Source of the DNA: Clostridiales bacterium
Lineage (GTDB): Bacteria; Bacillota; Clostridia; Lachnospirales; WQUN01
Direction of reading: 5' to 3'
Assembly (NCBI GenBank): GCA_031269465.1
Contig: JAISZB010000052.1
Location: 1 to 43,014, forward strand
Length of the DNA: 43,014 bases
Notes under the pieces: model-generated
Databases searched by the model: none
The model's input: the letters and a program-made list of their open reading frames with translations, nothing else
Told to the model about the DNA's origin: nothing
Shown: piece after piece, positions 34,366-41,325 of the stretch
How positions within the stretch are numbered: position 1 is the first letter of the stretch
Layout of the letters: each line of letters begins with the position of its first letter
Made by a program: the position numbers and the translations under genes

Positions 34366-35551
34366 TGCAACGCCTTCTTCAGAGAGGGTTCATATTGGAA
34401 TATTCGGTAAGAGGAACGCGGGGAAGTCAAGCCTGCTAAATGCAATGACAGGCCAGGATCATGCAGTGGTCTCGGATGTTAAGGGGACGACGACGGATCC
34501 TGTAAAAAAGTCTATGGAGCTGCTTCCGATAGGGCCTGTGCTTATCACCGATACTCCTGGAATAGATGACGATACTGAGCTTGGAGCGCTTCGCACAGAC
34601 AAAACTCGACAAGTGCTCCGACAGACGGACGCGGCGCTTCTTGTGGTTGACGCGACTATTGGATTGGAAAGCGACGACGAAAAGCTGATAAGGCTTTTTA
34701 AGGACTATGGGATCGGATACTTGGTGGTTTTCAATAAAAGCGATCTTCTAGAGCTGATTCCCCCAGAGGGAGAAAATGAAATATATGTAAGCTGCGAGTC
34801 GATGGCGCGCATTGGCGAGCTTAGAGAGAGGATTTCAAAGATTGCCGTTTTCGATGAAGAGAAGCTTCGCATTGTTGGTGATCTGCTCAATCCAGGAGAT
34901 TTTGTCGTGCTTGCGACGCCAATAGACAAAGCCGCCCCGAAGGGGCGGCTCATACTCCCTCAGCAGCAGGCAATACGAGATGTCTTGGAAGCGGATGCAG
35001 CCGCCATTGTCGTAAAGGAGTTCGAGCTGAGGGAAGTTTTGGAAAACCTACGGAAGAAGCCTGCGCTGGTGATAACCGACAGCCAGGTCTTTGCCAAGGT
35101 TTCGGCGGATACGCCTGAAGATGTACCTCTTACGTCATTTTCAATACTTATGGCGAGGTACAAAGGGGTGCTGGATCAGGCTGTAGAGGGGGTTAAGGCG
35201 CTGGATGGCCTTGAGGTCGAAGATGAAGTCTTAATCTGTGAAGGATGCACGCACCATCGGCAGTGCGATGATATTGGAACAGTGAAGCTTCCGAGATGGA
35301 TAAGGCGTCACTGCGGTACACAAGCGAGATTCTCCTTTGCAAGCGGCGGCGACTTTCCTGATGATGTATCGAGATTTAAGCTTATTCTTCACTGCGGAGG
35401 ATGCATGCTCAACGCCCGGGAGATGCGCCATAGGCTGCGCCAGGCTGTTTTGCAGGGCGTGCCGCTTACGAACTATGGGGTTGCAATCGCCCACATGCAG
35501 GGCATACTAAAGCGCAGCCTGTCGATTTTTCCTCACCTTTATAATGAATGA
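34355..35551 (+). CDS. hydF: [FeFe]-hydrogenase maturase HydF (GTPase and scaffold)
   Basis: The 398-residue protein receives the diiron cluster from HydE/HydG and delivers it to the hydrogenase. The GTPase domain is at the N-terminus: P-loop GKRNAGKS (18-25), a TTTDP switch, DTPG and NKSD. A dimerisation domain follows. The C-terminal iron-sulfur site is seen as CTHH followed about 50 residues later by HCGGC, matching the HydF CxHx(44-53)HCx2C pattern. The ATG at 34355 gives the expected MSLDATPSSERVHIGIFG start. A TTG three codons earlier is the other option. Initiation may depend on the leader ORF. Confidence 0.96.
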   Translation: MSLDATPSSERVHIGIFGKRNAGKSSLLNAMTGQDHAVVSDVKGTTTDPVKKSMELLPIGPVLITDTPGIDDDTELGALRTDKTRQVLRQTDAALLVVDATIGLESDDEKLIRLFKDYGIGYLVVFNKSDLLELIPPEGENEIYVSCESMARIGELRERISKIAVFDEEKLRIVGDLLNPGDFVVLATPIDKAAPKGRLILPQQQAIRDVLEADAAAIVVKEFELREVLENLRKKPALVITDSQVFAKVSADTPEDVPLTSFSILMARYKGVLDQAVEGVKALDGLEVEDEVLICEGCTHHRQCDDIGTVKLPRWIRRHCGTQARFSFASGGDFPDDVSRFKLILHCGGCMLNAREMRHRLRQAVLQGVPLTNYGVAIAHMQGILKRSLSIFPHLYNE

Positions 35552-35704
35552 TTCGGGCGTCAAAAGCCTGATTTGAGCAGGGGTTGAGAATGGCTAAGCC
35601 ATTCATGCAGGGCAATTTTTCCCAAATAGTTCATTTGACGCTCGAATCATGAACTTGATTGAGAAGGCTAGGCCGGAGGCAGTGAACTTGCAAACGCCGC
35701 ATTC

Positions 35705-35866
35705 ACGCTCATTTGCAAATGAGTCCTGTTTTGGAGCTTGGCTGTACAGCGAGTGCGCTTGATGCCGGCGTTTCGCATTGATAGCGCTGAATTGCACGAA
35801 TTTAGATTCAGCGCCATCGTGCAGTCAAGCTTTAAAATACGCTCATTTGACTGCGTATAGGCATAG
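35705..35866. repeat. PIR copy 22, GAATTCA-module form
   Basis: The arm CTGTTTTGGAGCTTGGCTGTAC faces GTGCAGTCAAGCTTTAAAATACG. The module is TTGATAGCGCTGAATTGCACGAATTTAGATTCAGCGCC. The right end is decayed (TGCGTATAGGCATA). Confidence 0.8.
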
Positions 35867-36031
35867 TAGCGGCTCAGGGCAAAGAAGAAAGGAGTGTGCG
35901 CATGGCTGGTGACGAATGAAATTATATTGATGCTCATAGAAAAGTTCTGATTTTGGGCCTGATTATACATAAACCTGCAGGAAAGCTCCTATTTTGAAGC
36001 CTTATATAACAGCCCTAAAACGGATGCCGAA

Positions 36032-36155
36032 TATACTGATTTTCATGGAAAACTGCCTTTTTTTGAAGCCTGATTATACGGAGAGTGCGATTGATATCGG
36101 CATTTCGAACCGCTCAATGGCTCCAAAAAAGGAACATTGAATGAAAATCGGTATA
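36032..36155. repeat. PIR copy 23, core form
   Basis: From TATACTGATTTTCATGG to ATGAAAATCGGTATA. TTTTTTTGAAGCCTG faces ATGGCTCCAAAAAAGG, so the middle of the stem has lost some pairing while both ends are perfect. Confidence 0.88.
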
Positions 36156-36247
36156 CTTAATCTGCGCCATGGCCGCACGCCTGCGAATAATGATTCATCG
36201 GATGATCCAGCCCTGAAATCGGTGCATTTGACTGCGCATCAGCATAA

Positions 36248-36412
36248 TATACAGATTTGCATATGAAAGTTCCTGTTAAAGCTTGGCTGCGAAGATAGCG
36301 CGATTGACATCGGCATTTCGCGCCTTGATAGCGCCGAATTCACGCATTAAGGATTCAGCGCCAGCGGACAGTCAAGCCCCTAAACAGGCGCATTTGACTG
36401 CAAATCGGAATC
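36248..36412. repeat. PIR copy 24, GAATTCA-module form, before the aspartase-like gene
   Basis: From TATACAGATTTGCATATG to TGCAAATCGGAATC. It contains GCGATTGACATCGGCATTTCGCG, the module CTTGATAGCGCCGAATTCACGCATTAAGGATTCAGCGCC, and GACAGTCAAGC. It ends 20 bases before the gene start and so takes the place of a leader. Confidence 0.85.
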
Positions 36413-36431
36413 ACTAGCCGCGCTGAAGCTT

Positions 36432-37766
36432 ATGAGAATAGAACGAGACTCTTTGGGTGAAATGAGTCTTCCGGACGGCGCGCTTTACGGAATACAAACC
36501 GCTAGGGCAATGGAGAACTTCAAGCTCGGCAGGCCGTCGAACCTGAAGCTTATATATGCGGTGGCAAAGGTGAAGCAAGCTGTTTCGCGCGCCCGCGTCA
36601 GCCTCAAGATGGAGGATGCAGTTTTGTACGCCGCAGTGGATGAAGCCTGCAAGGAGGTGCTGGCCGGAAAAGCCGATTCCATGTTTGCGGTTGACGCCCT
36701 TCAAGGCGGGGCGGGTACATCGACTCATATGAACGTAAACGAGGTGCTAGCAAACATTGCGCTTTCAATTATGGGAAAAAAGCCTGGGGACTACGGGAGC
36801 CTTCATCCTTTGGATGTGGTAAATCGCGGGCAGTCGACAAATGACGTCTATCCTACTGCGCTAAGAATAGCCGCGATAGAGCTTATCAGGCTTCTGAGCG
36901 GCTCTTGCGCTAAGCTGCAGGAAGCTTTTCAGATGAAGGAGAATGAATTTGCATCCGTTTCCAAACTGGGGAGAACTGAACTTATGGACGCTTTGCCGAT
37001 AACCTTGGGAGAAGAATTCGGAGCTTTCGCACAGGCAATTGCCAGAGATAGATGGAGGCTGTATAAAGTTGAGGAGCGGCTTAGGCAAGTGAATCTAGGC
37101 GGCGCCGCAGTAGGCGCCGCCAGAGGGGAGGATGCCAAATTCAGAGCTATGGCGCTTGAGGAGCTTAGGAGGATAACGGGCATCGGCTTGGCAGCCGCAG
37201 AGTATCCCATGGATCTTACGCAGAACAATGATGTGTTTGTGGAAGTATCAGGGCTTTTAAAAGCCCATGCCGTGAACATTTTGAAAATCTCAGGGGACTT
37301 GAGGCTCATGGCAAGCGGGCCAAAGGGAGGGTTCGCGGAGATAAGCCTCGCGCCGCTCCAGGCGGGAAGCACAGCAATGCCGGGGAAAGTGAACCCTGTA
37401 ATACCAGAGATGGCTATGCAGGCAGCCATGAAGGTCATAGCGGGGGACTGCGCAATAACATACGCCGCATCCAGGGGTGAGTTCGAGCTGAACGCATTCT
37501 TGCCCCTGATAGCCGATACGCTTCTGGAGAACCTGCAGCTGCTTGAAAGGGCTGATGATGCTCTTAGGGTGAAGTGCATTGAACTTTTAACTGCGAACCC
37601 AGAGCGCTGCAAGGGGCTTCTTAATGCATCCTTCGCTTTTGCAGCCGCTTATGCGCCGATTATCGGATATGACATCTGCGCTGAAATTATAGGCGCCTGC
37701 AATGGGGATCCTGAGGCTGCCAGGTACAGGATGGAGAAAGAGGCTTCTAGAAGGCGGGGAGATTAG
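36432..37766 (+). CDS. Aspartase/fumarase superfamily lyase, aspartate ammonia-lyase-like
   Basis: The 444-residue protein belongs to the aspartase/fumarase superfamily: TSTHMNVNEVLANIA (about 96-110), NRGQSTNDVYPTALRIA, LGRTELMDALPITLGEEFGAFA, and the catalytic flexible loop GSTAMPGKVNPV (signature GSSxMPxKxN with Thr for the third residue). The C-terminal part is shorter than in E. coli AspA (about 478). It follows hydF by 880 bp of repeats. I recall aspartase-like genes next to hydEGF in other anaerobes, which would suggest a role in H-cluster synthesis, but the spacing does not prove an operon. Aspartate or fumarate as substrate is unproven. The ribosome binding site is weak. Confidence 0.85.
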   Translation: MRIERDSLGEMSLPDGALYGIQTARAMENFKLGRPSNLKLIYAVAKVKQAVSRARVSLKMEDAVLYAAVDEACKEVLAGKADSMFAVDALQGGAGTSTHMNVNEVLANIALSIMGKKPGDYGSLHPLDVVNRGQSTNDVYPTALRIAAIELIRLLSGSCAKLQEAFQMKENEFASVSKLGRTELMDALPITLGEEFGAFAQAIARDRWRLYKVEERLRQVNLGGAAVGAARGEDAKFRAMALEELRRITGIGLAAAEYPMDLTQNNDVFVEVSGLLKAHAVNILKISGDLRLMASGPKGGFAEISLAPLQAGSTAMPGKVNPVIPEMAMQAAMKVIAGDCAITYAASRGEFELNAFLPLIADTLLENLQLLERADDALRVKCIELLTANPERCKGLLNASFAFAAAYAPIIGYDICAEIIGACNGDPEAARYRMEKEASRRRGD

Positions 37767-37867
37767 GGAAAGCTTTTAAAGCTCATTGAAAAAATGCACT
37801 TTGAAGATTAAGAGGTTGATTTGCAGCGTAGGGGTTTAGCAACATTTCTTTCGCATGGGAATTTGCG

Positions 37868-37900
37868 ATAAATATTTATCGATTATCGATGAATATTTAT
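37868..37900. promoter_or_regulatory. Palindromic operator candidate for the XRE regulator
   Basis: ATAAATATTTATCGATT and its partner ATCGATGAATATTTAT form a 33-bp palindrome with a central mismatch and one more mismatched pair. It ends at the first base of the -35 box, where a bound repressor would block RNA polymerase. Confidence 0.7.
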
Positions 37901-37928
37901 TTACAGGCAAGATATGCAGTGCTATACT
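37900..37928 (+). promoter_or_regulatory. Promoter of the DUF2975-XRE pair
   Basis: TTTACA at 37900-37905, a 17-bp spacer and TATACT at 37923-37928, directly after the palindrome. Confidence 0.75.
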
Positions 37929-38008
37929 AAAGGCATCCCGGCTTTCTCGCGCTCGGCAGACAAGCCTTCCGCGATCAAATCCAGCCGGCCCAGAAAGGAG
38001 AAATGATT

Positions 38009-38488
38009 GTGTCTTCAAATTCCTTGTGTTTAAGCGTGCGAATCGCCGTGATTGTTGTGAGCATTTGCCTTCTCACCCTTGTGGCTTTTATGCTTCCATC
38101 CATAGGGCCTGAACTGTCCGCAAGCTTTCCGCTTTATGAAAGGTGGAGGTTGCCTTGGACGGTATTCCTATGGCTGTCATCTCTTCCATGTTTTGCTGTT
38201 TTGGTTTTCATCTGGAAAGTTTCTGAAGCGATAAAGAAAGAGGAAGTTTTCACTTTTCAGGTGGCCAAGTGGATAAGAGCCTCATCGTATCTTCTCTTTG
38301 CAGATGTATGCTTCTTCTTCTCCGGCAATATAATCCTGCAGCTTTTTGGATTGAACCATCCTGGAATCATCATCTGCTCCATGTTCATAGATGTGCTTGG
38401 AATTGCTTTGGCTCTTGCAGCGGCTGTGCTATCGCGTTATGTCACAAAGGCTGCCGTTTTGCAAGAGGAGAGTGACGCGACTATATGA
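38009..38488 (+). CDS. DUF2975 family membrane protein
   Basis: A 159-residue protein with four hydrophobic segments (about residues 8-30, 50-72, 95-117 and 120-145), matching the size and layout of DUF2975. GTG at 38009 is eight bases from AAAGGAG; ATG at 38003 is only two bases from it. The XRE regulator gene overlaps its stop by four bases (ATGA), a pairing typical for this family. The role is unknown; such pairs are often thought to sense the cell envelope or a small ligand. Confidence 0.85.
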   Translation: MSSNSLCLSVRIAVIVVSICLLTLVAFMLPSIGPELSASFPLYERWRLPWTVFLWLSSLPCFAVLVFIWKVSEAIKKEEVFTFQVAKWIRASSYLLFADVCFFFSGNIILQLFGLNHPGIIICSMFIDVLGIALALAAAVLSRYVTKAAVLQEESDATI

Positions 38489-38691
38489 TAGTCATCAATA
38501 TTGATGTCGTGCTGGCGAAAAGGAAGATGAGCGTAACGGAGCTGACTGAGCGAGTAGGCCTTACTATGGCAAATGTCTCTCTTATAAAAAACGGCAAGGT
38601 TAAAGCTATAAAGCTTTCCACGCTCGAAAAGATCTGCAAGGCTCTTGACTGCCAGCCTGGCGATATCCTGGAGTATAAAAGAGATGATTAG
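38485..38691 (+). CDS. XRE family (YozG-like) transcriptional regulator
   Basis: The 68-residue protein is a single helix-turn-helix domain: MSVTELTERVGLTMANVSLIKNG (about 12-34) contains the two HTH helices, followed by KLSTLEKICKALDCQPGDIL, the usual XRE tail. It overlaps the DUF2975 stop and is translationally coupled to it. It probably represses its own promoter at the palindrome at 37868-37900, which is inference from position. Confidence 0.93.
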   Translation: MIVINIDVVLAKRKMSVTELTERVGLTMANVSLIKNGKVKAIKLSTLEKICKALDCQPGDILEYKRDD

Positions 38692-38941
38692 AGCTTAGCG
38701 CGGAGAAGCCCATTTGCAGATTATGCGTTCCAGCGTTCCGCTTTCACCGATGAAAATCCAGAGAGCAAGCTTTATAAGCCGCAGGACGCGGAATGTCGGC
38801 AGCATTGCCCTGCAAAAAAACGGCGGCTCCGCCTCATTTAAACTCATTCATGAAGGAGATTACTCGTTGAAAGAACATTCCTTAAGGTAAAAATCCGCAG
38901 CAATCATGTGAAGCTATGAGAGGCTATAGCGCGTTAAATGC

Positions 38942-38990
38942 AGCGAATTTGCATCTGAATTAGACTCTATAATTCAGATGCGAATTCGCT
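38942..38990. other. 20-bp-stem hairpin of unknown role
   Basis: AGCGAATTTGCATCTGAATT pairs with AATTCAGATGCGAATTCGCT around a nine-base loop. All positions pair apart from one that is T opposite G. There is no T-run on either side, so it is not a standard terminator. It does not resemble PIR. Confidence 0.8.
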
Positions 38991-39146
38991 TAAAATGAAG
39001 AGCATTGGCTTGGCAGGAGCATTCAGAGCGCTATGCCTCAGAGGCGTAAAGCCGTTCGGATTTTCATCCTTTCATGATTCATAGGGCTCAGCATCGGAAA
39101 ACCTCCTTGCCATGAGCCTCGGCAGAGTAGCGATTGGGAAATCAAC

Positions 39147-39229
39147 GTGATGCTGAACGCATCACGAAAGATGCGCCGATTTGCCATTATATGCCTGAAA
39201 ATAGGTAATTTCCAATGCACATCAGCATA
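39147..39229. repeat. PIR copy 25, decayed short form
   Basis: GTGATGCTGAACGCATCA near the left and AATAGGTAATTTCCAATGC with ACATCAGCATA at the right. Only the right end is confident. Confidence 0.5.
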
Positions 39230-39263
39230 CTCTGATTCTCATTGGACAGCTTAGATCATGAGG

Positions 39264-39360
39264 CTGGATTTGCATATGAAAGTTACTATTTTGGAGCTTG
39301 ACTGACGATTGAAGGCAGACAGTCAAGCTCTAAAATATGCATATTTGACTGCGAATCATT
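39264..39360. repeat. PIR copy 26, core without inner palindrome
   Basis: TGCATATGAAAGTTACTATTTTGGAGCTTGACTG faces CAGTCAAGCTCTAAAATA, with only GAAGGC left in the loop. The right end is TTTGACTGCGAATCATT. Confidence 0.8.
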
Positions 39361-39478
39361 AAAACTGAAATTGATTGATAAAGTTTTTGGATCATTTTAG
39401 ATATTTCATAAGAAATGTTAAAAAACATTGATTTAGCGCTAGATATATGATACTCTTAGTCAAAGCGTTTTTATTCCT

Positions 39479-39507
39479 TGGATTTAGCGCTAAGCAATGG
39501 GTATAAT
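39479..39507 (+). promoter_or_regulatory. Promoter with an embedded TTAGCGCTAA palindrome
   Basis: TTGGAT at 39479-39484, a 17-bp spacer and TATAAT at 39502-39507. The palindrome TTAGCGCTAA lies in the spacer. GATTTAGCGCTA also occurs 51 bp upstream (39430-39441). It points toward the 20-codon frame at 39548-39610 and then the NUDIX gene. Confidence 0.6.
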
Positions 39508-39711
39508 AATCATCTGCTTAAAAAAGTTTGTACCTGAGAGTGGAGTCGTGAACGCGCTTTCTAAAAGTTGCAAGCCATTTTCAGCCTCAAATCAGTTATT
39601 TTACCTTTAGTTGCTATAGGCTTAAAGAAAAGACAAATTTGACCTTGTATAAAAAAATTGCATCAAGGGACGCTATTAATAGCAATCCGCGCAGCTTAGA
39701 GGGATAAAGGA

Positions 39712-39740
39712 TTGAAAAAAAATGATAATAGGATTATACT
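39712..39740 (+). promoter_or_regulatory. Promoter of the NUDIX gene
   Basis: TTGAAA at 39712-39717, a 17-bp spacer and TATACT at 39735-39740. It lies 68 bases before the start codon. Confidence 0.7.
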
Positions 39741-39807
39741 TATAACAATGTTGAATTATTTTTATGACTGGCGCGAGTTCGACAGGTTGACGGAGGAATG
39801 AACAGCG

Positions 39808-40272
39808 ATGGAAGCGATCAGTTGCGGAGGAGTGGTCATACACAAGGGGAAGGTACTTTTGCTGTATAAAAATCAGAATGGCAGATATATGGGCTGGGTC
39901 ATGCCTAAGGGAACCCTCGAGGCGGGCGAGACATACAAGCAGACAGCTTTGCGCGAGGTAAGGGAGGAAACTGGAGTAAAGGCCAGGATAGTCAATTATA
40001 TCGGAAAGACCCAGTACAATTTTCGCGGAAGCGAAGATATGGTTGCCAAGACTGTATTTTGGTATCTTATGACGACGGATTCTTTCTTCTGCAAGCCCCA
40101 AGCGGAGGAGTACTTTGCTGATGCAGGGTTCTACAAGCAGCATGAGGCGTACCACCTTCTTAAATTTCATGATGAAAAGCAGATCATGCGCAAAGCATAC
40201 AATGAATATAATGATTTCAAAAGAAATAATGAGTGGAGTTTGAATAGCAAATTTTACTTTAAAAGCATGTAG
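39808..40272 (+). CDS. NUDIX hydrolase
   Basis: The 154-residue protein has a perfect Nudix box, GX5EX7REUXEEXGU, from Gly35 to Val57 (Glu41, Arg49-Glu50, Glu53-Glu54). It resembles diadenosine-polyphosphate or (d)NTP-type hydrolases, but the C-terminal half (about 100-154), rich in aromatic and basic residues, gives no clear substrate. GGAGG precedes the ATG by about 11 bases. It stands alone with its own promoter. Confidence 0.93.
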   Translation: MEAISCGGVVIHKGKVLLLYKNQNGRYMGWVMPKGTLEAGETYKQTALREVREETGVKARIVNYIGKTQYNFRGSEDMVAKTVFWYLMTTDSFFCKPQAEEYFADAGFYKQHEAYHLLKFHDEKQIMRKAYNEYNDFKRNNEWSLNSKFYFKSM

Positions 40273-40322
40273 CCGCTAATGGCAGTAGAGCCTGAGCCGA
40301 CCCCTTATGAACCCGGGGATTC

Positions 40323-40493
40323 TATGCTGATTTGCACATGAAAGTTCCATTTTTGCGCTTGGCTTTGCAGTGAGCGCGAAATGCCTGCATCAGCATTACG
40401 CGCCTTGAAAGCGCTGAATTCATGCATTTTAGAATATCAGCGCCAGTGGGACAGTCTCGCGCAAGAATAGGCGCATTCGGCTGCAAATCAATT
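40323..40493. repeat. PIR copy 27, GAATTCA-module form
   Basis: From TATGCTGATTTGCACATG to CTGCAAATCAATT. TTTTTGCGCTTGGC faces CTCGCGCAAGAA. The GCGC stem replaces GGAGC on both arms and pairing is kept. The module is TTGAAAGCGCTGAATTCATGCATTTTAG. Confidence 0.85.
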
Positions 40494-40652
40494 CGGCGTG
40501 AATGAGGCTTTCAGCCCCATAAAAGCATATCTTTGATCTAGGGGAAGCCTATGAAGGCTTTAGCTCCGCGCTTCCAAGCATTTAATCATTAATAATGCCA
40601 GATCTTTATGAAAGAAGACTTCGGAGATGAAAAAGGCGAACCCTTGGCCATA

Positions 40653-40788
40653 TATACTGATTTTCATAGTGAACTGCCTTTTTTGGAACTTGATTATATA
40701 GCGAGCGCAAAATGTAGATATCTGCATTTTGCACCATTAAATGGAAAGTCAAGCTCCAAAAAAGGAACATTTGATGCAAATCGGTATA
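40653..40788. repeat. PIR copy 28, core form
   Basis: From TATACTGATTTTCATAG to GCAAATCGGTATA. CCTTTTTTGGAACTTGATTATA faces AAGTCAAGCTCCAAAAAAGG, and GCGCAAAATGTAGATAT faces CTGCATTTTGC, where the inner palindrome changed on both sides relative to other copies. Confidence 0.88.
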
Positions 40789-40862
40789 GATAATGATGGA
40801 GTGAGCATTGGGAGAGTATGCGCCCATACGCACGCCAATTCTTTAAAGGAAGGATGAAAAGA

Positions 40863-41084
40863 ATGAGCAAGTTTATATCTTCGAAAAACAACAAGACGCT
40901 TTTTATTGTCTTGGCATCAATCGGCGCGGCTCTGCTGGCCACAGCAATTGCTTTCATTATTTCGAAATTAGTAGCAGGCAACGACGACGCCTGCTGCGAA
41001 GATGACTGCTGTGACTGCGAAGAGGACGATGAGTACCGTGACGAGCACGGGTGTTGCTATACTACCGAGAAAAACTTTGTATAA
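40863..41084 (+). CDS. Small membrane protein with Cys/Asp/Glu-rich tail
   Basis: The 73-residue protein starts at the ATG at 40863, following AAGGAAGG. A short basic N-terminus is followed by one hydrophobic segment (about 12-35, LFIVLASIGAALLATAIAFII). The last half is acidic and cysteine-rich (DDACCEDDCCDCEEDDEYRDEHGCC, with seven cysteines and many Asp/Glu). Such a tail could bind metal ions or form disulfides; on which side of the membrane it lies is not clear, though the basic N-terminus suggests the tail is outside. I know of no characterised homologue. A strong terminator follows. Confidence 0.75.
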   Translation: MSKFISSKNNKTLFIVLASIGAALLATAIAFIISKLVAGNDDACCEDDCCDCEEDDEYRDEHGCCYTTEKNFV

Positions 41085-41132
41085 TTATGTTTATCGAGCG
41101 TGTAAGCACTCGCAGTAGAAATGAATTAAGCT

Positions 41133-41170
41133 GCCAAACTTTCCGCATAGATGCGGAAAGTTTGGCTTTT
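41133..41170 (+). terminator. Terminator after the Cys-rich membrane gene
   Basis: GCCAAACTTTCCGCAT and ATGCGGAAAGTTTGGC form a perfect 16-bp stem with a two-base loop, followed by TTTT. The symmetry suggests it may act on both strands. Confidence 0.88.
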
Positions 41171-41228
41171 AGTCTGTAGACATGGAAATTCTAACGCAAC
41201 CTCATCCCCTTGGAAACATACTGTAAAT

Positions 41229-41256
41229 TTTAAGCGTAAAAGCGTACCCTTATTAT
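41229..41256 (+). promoter_or_regulatory. Promoter of the NCS2 permease
   Basis: TTTAAG at 41229-41234, a 16-bp spacer and TATTAT at 41251-41256. The leader of about 65 bases is too short for a purine riboswitch, and no purine-riboswitch sequence is visible upstream. Confidence 0.5.
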
Positions 41257-41325
41257 GGCGCAAAACGGCGACGCAAAATTATTGCGGCGATGAAAAGCCC
41301 CGCAAGCAGCTAGAAGGAGGCTAAC

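Larger units (their letters stand above)
35552..36431. other. Repeat-filled spacer between hydF and the aspartase-like gene
   Basis: This 880-bp stretch has no supported gene. It holds three clear PIR copies (22-24) and two decayed remnants near 35945-36025 and 36205-36246. It is the most repeat-dense interval in the window. Confidence 0.75.
38692..39807. other. 1.1-kb region without a supported gene
   Basis: It holds a long hairpin (38942-38990), PIR copies 25 and 26, two copies of GATTTAGCGCTA (39430 and 39481) and promoters at 39479 and 39712. No open frame over 60 codons looks real. A 20-codon frame (39548-39610) is the only small ORF with a plausible start. Confidence 0.7.

Noticed and set aside
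41084-41325. Purine riboswitch before the NCS2 permease
   Set aside because: The spacer is occupied by a terminator and a promoter with a short leader. I find none of the conserved junction sequence.
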